Part shown: positions 52,223-61,751 of the stretch, piece by piece
Numbering within the stretch: position 1 is the first letter of the stretch
Layout of the letters: each line of letters opens with the position of its first letter
NCBI GenBank assembly: GCA_965243695.1
Contig: CBDEWC010000039.1
Coordinates: forward strand, 248,001-312,000
Direction of reading: 5' to 3'
DNA length: 64,000 bases
Origin: JAKVCB01 sp965243695
Lineage (GTDB): Bacteria; Planctomycetota; Planctomycetia; Pirellulales; Lacipirellulaceae
The notes under the pieces: generated by a model
Database searches by the model: none
Seen by the model: the letters and a program-made list of their open reading frames with translations, nothing else
What the model was told of the DNA's origin: nothing
Made by a program: the position numbers and the translations under genes

Positions 52223-54077
52223 ATCAACTCCCAAACCAAGTGGAGACCCACCTTTGATTGGGTCCCTGTCCGGAACAAGTAGTTCGGTTGGCATTTGGCG
52301 ACCTCGGCTGACCGAGGTTCAAATCGGGTCCTTGGGCAGTCCTGCTTTCGCTCCTGGCCGGTTCGTTCCGCAGTCGGTCGAATTGCTATCGGTCCCGCTG
52401 GAACCATTGAAGATTTCCACAACCGGTTGGGTGCTTCCGGAGGGGCAGGCTTTTTTAAAGGATTGTCCGTCGTCCAGTTGGAAGCCGGGTCCAAACAGCC
52501 CAACGGACGAGCGGCAAAGCCAATTGCCAGCATTGGAAGCAAATCTTCAAGCGCACGGTTCTGACCCTTCACGGGGTAGGACTCGGGTCCACCCCCCCAG
52601 AGATGTCGTGAAACTTGAAGACCGCCTCCGTTACTTGCTGGAGCCGCCATTGGAATCGATGTTGGCGGGTGCAAACTTACGATTTCCACACCCACCGTTT
52701 CCTTATCAGTTGGATGGAATTGCCTTTCTCTACCCTCGACATGAGGCTGTACTTGCAGATGAAATGGGTTTGGGGAAGACGATGCAGGCGATCATTGCCG
52801 TGCGGATGTTGGTGCACCGGGGGCAGGTGCGACGTGCTTTGTTAGTATGCCCCAAACCACTCATGGCCAACTGGCAACGCGAATTTGCACTCTGGGCGAA
52901 TGAGTTGCCGCTCACCGTCATTGAGGGCCATCGCGAGCGACGCAGTTTTCTGTGGCGGCAAATGGAACCTGGTATCACGATCACCAACTACGAGACTTTA
53001 GTTCGAGATCATGCCCGACTGGAGTCTACTACAGGGCATTTTGATCTTGTAATTCTTGATGAGGCACAGCGGATCAAGAATTGTGCTGGAGCGACGAACC
53101 AGGCGGTCTGTTCACTCTCCCGGGACCGCAGTTGGGCACTTACAGGCACGCCAATGGAAAATAGTGTCGACGATTTGGTCGGAATTTTTGAGTTCGTGAC
53201 ACCCGGTCACCTGAGAGTCGAAATGAAGCCGCGGACTTTGCGAAGAGTCGTTGAAAACCACGTTCTCCGACGGACCAAAGAGCGTGTGTTGAAAGACATG
53301 CCACCGAAACTATATCGCGATACGAATGTCGAGCTAACATCAGAGCAAGACGTAACCTATCAAATGGCTGAGCAAGAAGGTGTTCTCCGTTTGCACGAGT
53401 TGAAGCAAGCGGTCACGATTGGACATGTATTCGAGTTGGTCGTTCGTTTAAAGCAGATTTGCAATTTCGATCCTGCCAGTGGGGCCAGTACCAAGCTTGA
53501 GCGGATGATACCAGACCTCGAAGAGTGTGCCGCCAGTGGGCGCAAAGCGATTATCTTCAGCCAGTGGGTGGAAACCCTGCACGAATTACAACGACGTCTC
53601 CAAAAGTTTCATCCTTTAGCCTATCACGGTCGAGTTCCACACCGGCAGCGCGAGCAGGTGATTGAGCAATTTCGTGACGATCCCAACTGCCACGTCTTGC
53701 TGATTAGTTACGGTGCAGGAGGTGTAGGCCTCAATCTGCAATTCGCGAACTATGTCTTCCTGTTTGACCGTTGGTGGAATCCGGCTGTTGAAGACCAGGC
53801 GATAAATCGGGCTCATCGGATAGGTGTGGTTGGGCCAGTGACGGTAACGCGGTTTGTCACGCCCAACACGATTGAAGAACGTATCCAACAGGTGCTGGAA
53901 GAGAAACGGGCTCTTTTTGACACCATATTTGGAGGTGATTTTGCTTCCAGCCAGTTCGATTCGGGAAGTTTTGGACTTTCCCGCAGCGAGATTTTTTCGC
54001 TGTTTGAGTTGCCCGACAGTAACGGAGAAAAGGAAGGTTTATCCCTCGAGGTCGGCGGCCGAAAGAAATCTGCGTAG
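52185..54077 (+). CDS. SNF2-family DEAD-like helicase/ATPase
   Basis: Double-stranded DNA translocase of superfamily 2, 630 residues. The N-terminal about 170 residues are uncharacterised. Then ADEMGLGKT (Walker A), PKPLMANWQREF, VILDEAQRIKN (Walker B as DEAQ), LTGTPMENSVDDLV and LRRTKERVLKDMPPK. The C-terminal helicase half carries IIFSQWVETL, YGAGGVGLNLQFANYVFLFDRWWNPAVEDQAINRAHRIG and FVTPNTIEERI. GTG 52185 with GGGAG upstream is the best start; a longer frame to 52143 exists. The 3-prime end overlaps the convergent gene at 54039 by 39 bp. Its role is probably chromatin- or repair-related, not known. Confidence 0.9.
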   Translation: MEGTTRKVWTQHKSTPKPSGDPPLIGSLSGTSSSVGIWRPRLTEVQIGSLGSPAFAPGRFVPQSVELLSVPLEPLKISTTGWVLPEGQAFLKDCPSSSWKPGPNSPTDERQSQLPALEANLQAHGSDPSRGRTRVHPPRDVVKLEDRLRYLLEPPLESMLAGANLRFPHPPFPYQLDGIAFLYPRHEAVLADEMGLGKTMQAIIAVRMLVHRGQVRRALLVCPKPLMANWQREFALWANELPLTVIEGHRERRSFLWRQMEPGITITNYETLVRDHARLESTTGHFDLVILDEAQRIKNCAGATNQAVCSLSRDRSWALTGTPMENSVDDLVGIFEFVTPGHLRVEMKPRTLRRVVENHVLRRTKERVLKDMPPKLYRDTNVELTSEQDVTYQMAEQEGVLRLHELKQAVTIGHVFELVVRLKQICNFDPASGASTKLERMIPDLEECAASGRKAIIFSQWVETLHELQRRLQKFHPLAYHGRVPHRQREQVIEQFRDDPNCHVLLISYGAGGVGLNLQFANYVFLFDRWWNPAVEDQAINRAHRIGVVGPVTVTRFVTPNTIEERIQQVLEEKRALFDTIFGGDFASSQFDSGSFGLSRSEIFSLFELPDSNGEKEGLSLEVGGRKKSA

Positions 54078-54932
54078 CGTTGTGCGGAGGGCCCGATTGA
54101 CTGACGACTGGAGTTCGGGCGGAATCTCAGAAAGGGGATAGATTTCAACCTCCGGAAGCGGGTTTCCTGCATCGTCGTGAACGCGATAGAACCCATCTGG
54201 AAATAGCGCGATTGGCCAGGCGGAGGCGGTTGCCGTTTGATTAATCAAACTCATCACGCGGAATGTCCAGAAGGCACCGTAGTCGTTGCAAAAACGGCTC
54301 CAAATATCCTGAAGGTTGCCAGGTTCGCGATTAATTCTGTGGCCCTGTCGCCAGGTTTCGAGTTGGGCAAATATGAGCAGCCCCATCGCTGCAATGACAT
54401 AGCTGGTTGACGGCTGCAGTTGAGTGTTGAGCAAGGGCACGAGTAAAAGCACTTGAGCCGATGCAAAAAGCAAGATGCCGGTGAGGTGGCGTGTCATCGC
54501 GTAGTTAAGCACTTCCAAAAACAGTACAACGCCGAGTGTTATTTTCCAGGCCAAATGGAGTTCGAATTGCGCGCCGGTCTGTGTCGCCACTGCATGAGCG
54601 GCAGGAACAGCCAGGACAAGCCAGAGCGAAAGTACGACCCATTGCCAGGCGCGATCTTGTGGCCGTTTGGCCCCCAGGACTGCCATCGCCGGACAAAAAA
54701 TGCCCAAGCTGGCAACGTAACGTAGTGGCTCAATCCACGATGCCGCATAGTGGCCTGGTATTCCTGTGGCGATTAAAGTTTCGCCTCCGGCAACAGCCAC
54801 GACTGCTACTACGAACCAACTCCAAGGGGCAATCAGCGTGGTGCCAGTCAGCGCTAATCGAACACGGGCCAGCAGAGCCAGATTGACAGCTGCCAGTAAT
54901 AAAACGGCGACAAGTTGCAGGTGCGAAGTCAA
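54039..54932 (-). CDS. hypothetical multi-pass membrane protein
   Basis: A 297-residue protein with about seven hydrophobic segments from the N-terminus to residue 200 and a soluble C-terminal tail containing RVHDDAGNPLPEVEIYPLSEIPPELQ. No family is recognised. The tail overlaps the end of the SNF2 gene by 39 bp on the opposite strand, so the two converge. It is a single-gene unit. Confidence 0.65.
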   Translation of the reverse strand: MTSHLQLVAVLLLAAVNLALLARVRLALTGTTLIAPWSWFVVAVVAVAGGETLIATGIPGHYAASWIEPLRYVASLGIFCPAMAVLGAKRPQDRAWQWVVLSLWLVLAVPAAHAVATQTGAQFELHLAWKITLGVVLFLEVLNYAMTRHLTGILLFASAQVLLLVPLLNTQLQPSTSYVIAAMGLLIFAQLETWRQGHRINREPGNLQDIWSRFCNDYGAFWTFRVMSLINQTATASAWPIALFPDGFYRVHDDAGNPLPEVEIYPLSEIPPELQSSVNRALRTTLRRFLSAADLEG

Positions 54933-55108
54933 GCGAGGAAACCTATCCCGACTCTGTGGAATTCCTCGATTCTAAGGGCACTGCCGCACTCAAAAGAAGT
55001 GGGAAAATGGCATATGGAAATTCACCGAAAGAGGGGGAACCACGATAGCAGTGCAGTAATGCAGGTTGGCAGCGTGGATAATCGGACAAAACGGCAGAAT
55101 TTACCCTT

Positions 55109-55282
55109 CCGATTTGTCAAAAAAGGGACAATCGGGTTCACAAGGTGAATCGGATGGAGCCCAACCAACCTCAGCGCCGATAAACCTTCCATAACCTTAC
55201 GGGAGGGCGAAACACGACTTGTGTTTTGCTTCAGGATAGAGGTCATGGCAAGGCGACGGATCGGCTTGCCATGACCTTTTTT
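55109..55282 (+). ncRNA. candidate small structured RNA
   Basis: Three hairpins precede a terminator and no protein frame of substance runs through: 55109-55135 (CCGATTTGTC / GACAATCGG, 9 bp with one bulge), 55135-55151 (GGTTCAC / GTGAATC) and 55207-55229 (GCGAAACAC / GTGTTTTGC, one G-T). They are followed by a perfect 12-bp terminator stem (55241-55276) and a T run. Nothing is coded downstream on this strand before the convergent TPR gene, so the terminator must serve an RNA that starts upstream. The 5-prime end and promoter are unknown. Confidence 0.4.
55241..55282 (+). terminator. strong intrinsic terminator, plus strand
   Basis: GGTCATGGCAAG pairs perfectly with CTTGCCATGACC across a 12-nt loop, followed by six T. 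On the minus strand the stem is not followed by a T run, so it acts for plus-strand transcription. Confidence 0.85.
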
Positions 55283-55309
55283 ATTTGGCGGTCGATCGGG
55301 ACGACCTGA

Positions 55310-56698
55310 TTAGAGCGAATCGTAGAGCTTTTGTGCCTCCTTGCGATGGACGAAAATCCCGCTCTTACTATCAAGAGCTTCTTGAAGTAATCGCTTGGCG
55401 TCCGTGTTTCGGTTCTGGTTAGCAAGCAATTGGGCGACCAGAAACCGGCTGTCCGCATTCAGATTTCCGAGCCGCAAACCTTTCTGCAACGCTTGATTTG
55501 CTTGTTGGGTATCCGACTGGGTTTTTCTCATTAGGTAGAGTACATAAGCGAGCGTAATATTGGACTCGGAGTTGTCGGGATAGAGCCGTGCGTTCATTTG
55601 CGCAAATTCCAGTGCGCGACGTCCCTTGTTCTCATCGCTTGGTGCCTGTTCGGCCAGCAATAGAGCCAACTGGTTAAGGACCGACCGGCTTGAAGGAGAT
55701 TGGGCAAGTGCGGCCTTAAAGCTTTCTTCGGCCGGTTGTCTTTTGCCAGCCATTTTTGTTGCAACACCGCTCAAAGTAAGGATTTCGAGCGACTCGGGAG
55801 ATAGCGATTGTGCTTTCTTGAGAACTTTCTCAGCTTCATCGATGTTTTGCGACTGAATCAACCACTGGGCATAGGAGACGAGCGTGCGAGCATCGTCCTG
55901 GTTTTGATCCACAGCCGTTTCAAAGGTTTTCTTGGCTTTGTCTGGCTCACCCATTTGTGCGAACAGCAGCGCCGCTGTTACATATGGATTCGGCAACGAA
56001 TCGTCCAATTCGTAAGCCTTGACCAGTTCTTCAAGGCCAGTTTTCGTTTGTCCGGAGAGAAACAGAGCACGCCCCAGACGATGGTGTGCATTGGCCGTCT
56101 CGGGATCCTGACTCACCCACACTCGAAGGTCTTCCTCCGCGGCTGGCCAATTTTGTCTGATTGCAGACACGGCTGCCCGACCAGCTCTGGATCGAATCAG
56201 AGAATTCCGTTTTCGCTTTTCATTTCCGTCAAATCCGTCTATCAACCCAATCGCTTTGTCGTACAGTGCCTCGGCTTCGATCAGACGTCCCTGCGCGTAA
56301 AGCTGGTCAGCCAGGATCAAGTAGGTTTCTGGATCGCCTGGCGCCTCGCGGACAGTTCTTTCTAGAGCTGCCCGACCGGCGGCGGTTTGGTTTGACATGA
56401 TGTACATCTTGGCCAGCAACAGGTCGACCGGAGGTAGTTTTGGGTCGTTTTCTAAGGCCCGCTCCAGGAACTGTCTTGCCGCCAGGATATCTCGATTTGA
56501 GAAACGCTTGATTGCCTCAGTGATATTGGTATAGCGTGAGGTATCTCCCGAAACGGCGTTTCCAACTAACTGCTCAGCTGTCAGCTGGGCATGGGCATCG
56601 GTTGCCAAAAAACCGAGGGTAGAGAGCAGGGTAGAGTACAGCAGGACGTCACGAAGTACCTTCACCAGGGGTGGATGGGATGGTTGGCAGGAAGACAT
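55310..56698 (-). CDS. exported TPR protein
   Basis: A 462-residue protein with a signal peptide (LLYSTLLSTLGFLATDAHA, cut about residue 37) and about ten tetratricopeptide repeats, including a DPKLPPVDLLLAKMYIMSN region and APGDPETYLILADQLYAQGRLIEAEALYDKAI. TPRs bind partner proteins, so it is probably a periplasmic scaffold. GAGGCG lies 7 nt before the ATG at 56698. It is an isolated gene. Confidence 0.85.
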   Translation of the reverse strand: MSSCQPSHPPLVKVLRDVLLYSTLLSTLGFLATDAHAQLTAEQLVGNAVSGDTSRYTNITEAIKRFSNRDILAARQFLERALENDPKLPPVDLLLAKMYIMSNQTAAGRAALERTVREAPGDPETYLILADQLYAQGRLIEAEALYDKAIGLIDGFDGNEKRKRNSLIRSRAGRAAVSAIRQNWPAAEEDLRVWVSQDPETANAHHRLGRALFLSGQTKTGLEELVKAYELDDSLPNPYVTAALLFAQMGEPDKAKKTFETAVDQNQDDARTLVSYAQWLIQSQNIDEAEKVLKKAQSLSPESLEILTLSGVATKMAGKRQPAEESFKAALAQSPSSRSVLNQLALLLAEQAPSDENKGRRALEFAQMNARLYPDNSESNITLAYVLYLMRKTQSDTQQANQALQKGLRLGNLNADSRFLVAQLLANQNRNTDAKRLLQEALDSKSGIFVHRKEAQKLYDSL

Positions 56699-56931
56699 GG
56701 GAGACGCCTCGAAAAAGGTTAGGTGGAACGGTAACTACCGCTGATTGTAAAGCAAATTGTCAGCTGGTGAATCTATTCAGACTCCTGGCATGACCGCAAT
56801 TTCATGTTGATGGGATCACAGCTGGGTGATTGTAACGGTTGAGTTGAGCTGAGTGGTAGGGGGACGTGCGGTCGACCACTCGCACCAACCAACGTATATT
56901 AGGGATCTGGCCTGCTCGCTGCGGCCCGCCA

Positions 56932-58869
56932 ATGTCTTTTTGTCCCAAGAGGCATCCCTTTCAGCAGAATGAGGCAGTTTTGCTCATTGGACCCGTTTTT
57001 ACCCGCGAAGCGACCACGGCCCCGCGAAAGTTGCGGTTCTACCTATTTCGTACGGTGTTTGTTGCTGCGCTGTTCGGTTTGATGCTGACCAGTTGGCAAA
57101 TCCTGGTCGGTTCCCAACAAGTCACCAGCCCGGGCGATCTGGCTCGTTTTGGAGCTGCCGTATTTCAGATTCTGGCGCCACTTCAGGTCGCAGTGGCATT
57201 GCCATTTTCGGCCCTGCTCACCGCCGCCGCAGTTGCTCAGGAAAAGGACCGTCGCACGCTGGTCCTCTTACTCATGACCAATCTTTCCAATATGGAGATC
57301 GTCTTGGGTAAGTTGTTGGCAAGCATGCTTACGGTGTTCGTAGTTTTGGCAGCAGCATTTCCCCTTTTTGTCATTTCCGCAGCCCTGGGAGGGGTATCGT
57401 ACCTACAAATTGGTCAGGTGTTTGCCGTGACGGTTGTTAGTGCCCTGGTCGCGGGCAGCCTCGGTTCGACGATCGCCCTATGGCGCGAGAAAACGTTTCA
57501 ATCCCTGGCCTTGACCGCCCTTGCGATCGTATTGTGGTTGGTTGGTTGGGAGATCGTCGCGGTGGTGGCCAAGAGTCCGGCGGTCAGTCCAACTCTGGCC
57601 AACGCATGTGGGTACTGGGCCATGGTGATGAACCCCTGGCAGGCTGTTCAGGCGGCTGCCCAGCCTGCCCTGGAGATGACCGGTGCCGAGGGAATTCTCG
57701 GAAGTGCGCCAAACGGTTTTTTTATGGCCGCGGTTTGTGGCACGATCTTGCTCAACCTGTTGGCTATTGTGATGGTTCGCCGTTGGAATCCTTCCCGGCA
57801 AGTTGGTTCTCAAAGTGCTGAGCAACGGGAAGCAACAAGTATTTTTTTGCCCGAATTGCCGGACTCCACTGGAAAACAACTTGGCCAGAACGGCAAAATT
57901 TTGGGGGCCGCCGCACCATCCTCCAACAGTGGCTCCCAACGCGATAAGAGAGCGCCGATTGATGTTCACAGCGCTGGTGGCCGGGTGCGAACGGTATGGG
58001 ATAATCCAATCCTTTGGCGAGAAGTGCGAACCTGGGCCTATGGGAAAAAGATTTTGGTTGTTCATCTGACGTATTGGATTATTTTCGCCGTATGCGCTGC
58101 GGCAGTGGTGAACATGACCGGTCAATCCGAGACCGCCACAGGGCGAGCTGTGATACCACCGGCCGCGGTGCCACTTATCCCATTGTTGGTTGTCAGCTTT
58201 ATTCTCCTAAATGCGTTAGCGGTCACGTCTTTGACCAACGAGCGGGATGGTCGGGCCCTTGACCTGCTGTTGGTAACGGATCTTTCAGCCCAAGAAATTA
58301 TTTTTGGTAAGCTTGGTGGGGTGTTTTATAATGCCAAGGAGATGGTTCTATTGCCGTTGTGCCTGTGCGACTACTTGTGGTTTGTGGGGAGCATCTCAAC
58401 GGAGAATTTCATCTTTTTGGTCCTGGGTTTGGCTGCAATGTACGCCTTTGTAGCTACGCTTGGGTTGCATGCTGGGATGAGCTACGCGAATTCGCGGACG
58501 GCCATTGCCACCAGTATTGGAACGCTGCTGTTTCTTTTTCTTGGAGTGGCGACTTGTATGCGAATTATGTTGGCGTTTAGTGCATCGTTTGAAAACCAGT
58601 TAGGGCCGTTTCTGGGTGTGGTATGTGGTGGTGGGGTGGCACTTTATGCAGCCCTCGGTTTGCGAAATCCCTCGCGCGCGATGGGATGGGCTTTTATTCC
58701 AGCTCCTTTCCTTACTTTTTTTGCAATGACAAGTTTTCTGATGCAGGATTATGGAACGGTATTCCTGGTAACAACGGTAACTTACGGATTTGCAACTGCA
58801 GCGATGTTGGTACCCGCAGTCTCAGAATTTGATATTGCCACCGGGCGTACGGTGAGCAGGGAAGAATGA
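56932..58869 (+). CDS. fused double ABC-2 type permease
   Basis: A 645-residue membrane protein made of two similar halves, each with about six hydrophobic segments and an EKDRRTLVLLLMTNLSNMEIVLGKLLA / NERDGRALDLLLVTDLSAQEIIFGKLGG motif (ABC-2 type coupling helix). A soluble linker of about 70 residues (SQSAEQREATSIFLPE...) joins them. This is a fused dimeric permease. The ATPase partner is not in the window. It starts at ATG 56932; a longer frame to 56866 exists. The cargo is unknown. Confidence 0.85.
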   Translation: MSFCPKRHPFQQNEAVLLIGPVFTREATTAPRKLRFYLFRTVFVAALFGLMLTSWQILVGSQQVTSPGDLARFGAAVFQILAPLQVAVALPFSALLTAAAVAQEKDRRTLVLLLMTNLSNMEIVLGKLLASMLTVFVVLAAAFPLFVISAALGGVSYLQIGQVFAVTVVSALVAGSLGSTIALWREKTFQSLALTALAIVLWLVGWEIVAVVAKSPAVSPTLANACGYWAMVMNPWQAVQAAAQPALEMTGAEGILGSAPNGFFMAAVCGTILLNLLAIVMVRRWNPSRQVGSQSAEQREATSIFLPELPDSTGKQLGQNGKILGAAAPSSNSGSQRDKRAPIDVHSAGGRVRTVWDNPILWREVRTWAYGKKILVVHLTYWIIFAVCAAAVVNMTGQSETATGRAVIPPAAVPLIPLLVVSFILLNALAVTSLTNERDGRALDLLLVTDLSAQEIIFGKLGGVFYNAKEMVLLPLCLCDYLWFVGSISTENFIFLVLGLAAMYAFVATLGLHAGMSYANSRTAIATSIGTLLFLFLGVATCMRIMLAFSASFENQLGPFLGVVCGGGVALYAALGLRNPSRAMGWAFIPAPFLTFFAMTSFLMQDYGTVFLVTTVTYGFATAAMLVPAVSEFDIATGRTVSREE

Positions 58870-58947
58870 CGTAGGGAGATATTCGGTGACCAGGGGAACT
58901 GTGTAGGTTGCTGGTCATCAACAGGAGTCCCAGTAGATCGATCACTA

Positions 58948-60222
58948 ATGAATGATCTTCATTCCGTTTGGCAGTTCACGCCACATCTTGTGGCGATGGC
59001 AGCTCTCATTGCTTGCTCGGCATTTTTCTCCGGCAGCGAGGCAGCTTTGTTTTATCTTCGTGCCGATGACCGGCGCGTGTTAGGCAAGGGGGGGCCAGCC
59101 CGACGACTCGCCGTCCAGTTGCTGGATTCACCAGACCGGTTGTTGTCTGCGATTCTCTTCTGGAATCTCGTAATCAACATGACCTATTTCGCACTTGCGG
59201 CGATCATTGGCATTCGCCTCAAAGTTGCGGGCCTTTATGCCGAAGCCCGTACGCTGCCAATGGTAGCCTTGCTCTTGATCATTCTTCTCAGTGAGATGCT
59301 TCCCAAGAATATGGCCGTCTTGCGGCCCCGCACGGTCGCCGCGTTCGTTAGCATTCCACTTGCGTTGGCGATTCGCCTGGTCGATCCCGTGATGCCGATT
59401 TTGCGTTTGATCAATCTCGTATCACGGCGGCTTCTTTTTCCGCGTTTGCAGCCAGAGCCCTATCTGGAAATAGAAGATTTGGAACGGGCAATAACGCTTG
59501 GGACGGAAGACGCGGAACTGGCACAGCAAGAGCAGGCAGTGCTCCGGCACATTGTGGCACTCGCACAGATCCAGGTTGAAGAGGTAATGCGCCCGCGGCC
59601 ACAGTACCAGGCATTTCGTCCACCTGTTCAATTGAGTGATTTGCGAGGCCGACTCACTCCGAGCGGATATGTGCTTGTCACGGAGACTGACAGCGATGAG
59701 ATTGCTGCTGCGATTCCCCTCAAGCACCTTTCCAAAATTCCTGCGGAACAGCTCGAACGCCATGCGGAGCAGGTCCTTTATATACCCTGGTCTGCAAACG
59801 TGGCTACTACTCTTGAACAACTTCAAAACCAGGAGCGAAGTGTTGCCGCGATCATCAATGAATTTGGAGAAACTATTGGCATTGTGACCATTGATGACAT
59901 TGTCGAAACCGTTTTACATCAAGAGAAAGGTCGTAGCGAACGGCTTTTGCAAACGGCTTCGATTGCCAATGTTGGCCCGGATGTTTGGGAGGTGACCGGG
60001 ATCACGACGTTGCGTCGTTTGCGTAAGCAACTTCGGTTGCAGATCCCGCGTACAAAAAGTCTGACGGTTGCCGGTTTGCTCCAAGAGCAATTGCAGCGAA
60101 TGCCACAACAAGGCGACGTCGTTGAGTGGAACAAACTTAAGTTTACCGTCTTGCAGGCTCCCGTTCGGGGGCGATTCGCGATACGCCTGGAACATATGCA
60201 TTCCAAGGAGCTTAAGCCATGA
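58948..60222 (+). CDS. CNNM/HlyC-CorC family DUF21-CBS membrane protein
   Basis: A 424-residue protein. The N-terminal DUF21 block has four hydrophobic segments (about 12-170; includes AFFSGSEAALFYLRADD), followed by a CBS pair (about 200-330, with IINEFGETIGIVTIDDIVE) and a CorC/HlyC-type C-terminal domain. The family is associated with magnesium/divalent cation transport or efflux. Its stop overlaps the start of the second DUF21 gene by 4 bp. Confidence 0.88.
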   Translation: MNDLHSVWQFTPHLVAMAALIACSAFFSGSEAALFYLRADDRRVLGKGGPARRLAVQLLDSPDRLLSAILFWNLVINMTYFALAAIIGIRLKVAGLYAEARTLPMVALLLIILLSEMLPKNMAVLRPRTVAAFVSIPLALAIRLVDPVMPILRLINLVSRRLLFPRLQPEPYLEIEDLERAITLGTEDAELAQQEQAVLRHIVALAQIQVEEVMRPRPQYQAFRPPVQLSDLRGRLTPSGYVLVTETDSDEIAAAIPLKHLSKIPAEQLERHAEQVLYIPWSANVATTLEQLQNQERSVAAIINEFGETIGIVTIDDIVETVLHQEKGRSERLLQTASIANVGPDVWEVTGITTLRRLRKQLRLQIPRTKSLTVAGLLQEQLQRMPQQGDVVEWNKLKFTVLQAPVRGRFAIRLEHMHSKELKP

Positions 60223-61178
60223 TATTTGTGGTAATTTTGTTTGCCATCGGCGTAGCGTTGAGCGCGTTTTTTAGCGGGTCAGAAACAGGATTTTATCGCG
60301 TAACTCGTGTGCGACTGCTCATCGATTGGCTTGCTGGAGATCGGCTGGCTCGGGGGTTGTTATGGACAACCAATCACCCATCTGTTTTTGTGGCAACCAC
60401 TTTGGTTGGCAACAATCTCGCCAATTACATTGCCTCGTTAGCGGTCGTGATGGGGACGCAGCTAGTTTTTGCTGGCGGTAATCACATGGCCGAGTTGTTG
60501 GTTCCGATGTTGGTTGCGCCCGTTGTATTTATTTACGGCGAATTACTTCCGAAGAGCGTGTTTTACGATGTTCCCAATCGATTCTTGCGGCGCTGCGCAC
60601 CTGGGCTGGCGATCGCCGCAGTCTTGTTAATACCCGTGACGATAGTTCTTTGGCTATTCAACAAATGCCTTCAGTTGTTAATGAGGCAATCACCACGGGT
60701 TTTGGAAACCCTTGCCCGACGGGAATTGTCGGAATTATTAATGGAAGGGCACGAAGTCGGAATCCTGCAGCCCGCCCAGCAAACGTTAGCCCAGGCCATA
60801 TTTCGACGGGTGAATCTTCCCATTCGAGAGTTTGTCGTTCCGTTTGGGCGTTATCCGCGGGCGACTACCAAGACACGGCCCGAGGATGTCCTGCAATTGG
60901 CAGCCAGGCAGCAACGCGCTCTAATTCCGGTTGAAGAGGCCAGTGGCAACCGGCGACTCGTGGGATACATTCGGGCTGCCGATATTGCCATCGATCAACT
61001 TGGTCAAATGCCGCCCCTTCGGTCGCTCGTTAAATTAAGGGACAACGAGTCGTATCTGTCGGCAACGGCACAACTAATTGAGCAGGATTATGCGCTGGGT
61101 CAAATTGTTGACGAGACTGGTAAGACCCTTGGCTTTGTCTCTGCTAAGGAGCTTACGGCCGTGTTGCTTTCTGGTTGA
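60219..61178 (+). CDS. second DUF21/CBS membrane protein
   Basis: A 319-residue protein of the same family as its upstream neighbour: AFFSGSETGFYRVTR and VYGELLPKSVFYDVPN in the DUF21 block, then a single, rather divergent CBS-like part (FVSAKELTAVLLSG end). It lacks the C-terminal CorC domain, so it is shorter. ATGA overlap with the upstream gene means co-translation, and the pair may form a heteromer. Confidence 0.85.
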   Translation: MIFVVILFAIGVALSAFFSGSETGFYRVTRVRLLIDWLAGDRLARGLLWTTNHPSVFVATTLVGNNLANYIASLAVVMGTQLVFAGGNHMAELLVPMLVAPVVFIYGELLPKSVFYDVPNRFLRRCAPGLAIAAVLLIPVTIVLWLFNKCLQLLMRQSPRVLETLARRELSELLMEGHEVGILQPAQQTLAQAIFRRVNLPIREFVVPFGRYPRATTKTRPEDVLQLAARQQRALIPVEEASGNRRLVGYIRAADIAIDQLGQMPPLRSLVKLRDNESYLSATAQLIEQDYALGQIVDETGKTLGFVSAKELTAVLLSG

Positions 61179-61288
61179 CAGAGAGCGCGGCCCCTTAAGG
61201 TGTACCAGCGTCGTGGACCACCAGGCGAGATTTTTCAGGCTGGGTTGCTTGCAGAGGGACCGATGCAAGTTCTTCCAGAGGTATCGAT

Positions 61289-61678
61289 CTACCGCTGGTA
61301 GCCTAACGACTTGATTACCGAAAGCATTTCTTCAAAGGTAATAAACCGGCGCCGGTGCCGCAGTTTGTAACCATCAATGGCGTGAGCCAATTCTGTGGCA
61401 TCGGGAGAGAGCTCCGTATGGCTATTCGTAAATTGGCGACGTTCGCGAATCAGGTTTTGGCCTGAAATGGCCCGAGGAATGGCCTGAGGAATGGCCTGAG
61501 GAATGGCCTGAGGAATGGACTGTGCGGCGATCGACAAATGTGCGTTCACTGGAGACCGGGACGGACGGAGTTGAGACAGCCATAACAGGAACTCCTTGGT
61601 AGGCAATGGATCGGTAGGGGGGAGGGGGGCGGGAACTTGTTCCACACACCGCAGGCGGCGCTTGGAGAAACTAGCCAC
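61289..61678 (-). CDS. hypothetical protein with QAIP repeats
   Basis: A 129-residue protein. The N-terminal part is Pro-rich, the middle holds three to four QAIP/RAIS repeats from a 12-bp tandem duplication, and the last 40 residues (DATELAHAIDGYKLRHRRRFITFEEMLSVIKSLGYQR) look like a folded helix-rich module. No family is recognised. GTG start assumed. Confidence 0.55.
   Translation of the reverse strand: MASFSKRRLRCVEQVPAPLPPTDPLPTKEFLLWLSQLRPSRSPVNAHLSIAAQSIPQAIPQAIPQAIPRAISGQNLIRERRQFTNSHTELSPDATELAHAIDGYKLRHRRRFITFEEMLSVIKSLGYQR
61475..61522 (-). repeat. 12-bp tandem repeat encoding QAIP
   Basis: Four copies of AGGAATGGCCTG (plus strand), the last with two changes, in frame with the hypothetical gene (Q-A-I-P on the minus strand). 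Confidence 0.85.
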
Positions 61679-61751
61679 AAAAACCTACGTTACGGAAGTA
61701 GTTGGGGCAAAGTTCACACCGCGAGGTTTCTCTTTTTAACGATTGGAGGAG

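Noticed and set aside
54915..55148. 77-codon plus-strand frame before the candidate RNA
   Set aside because: Begins inside the opposite gene start and shows no domain.
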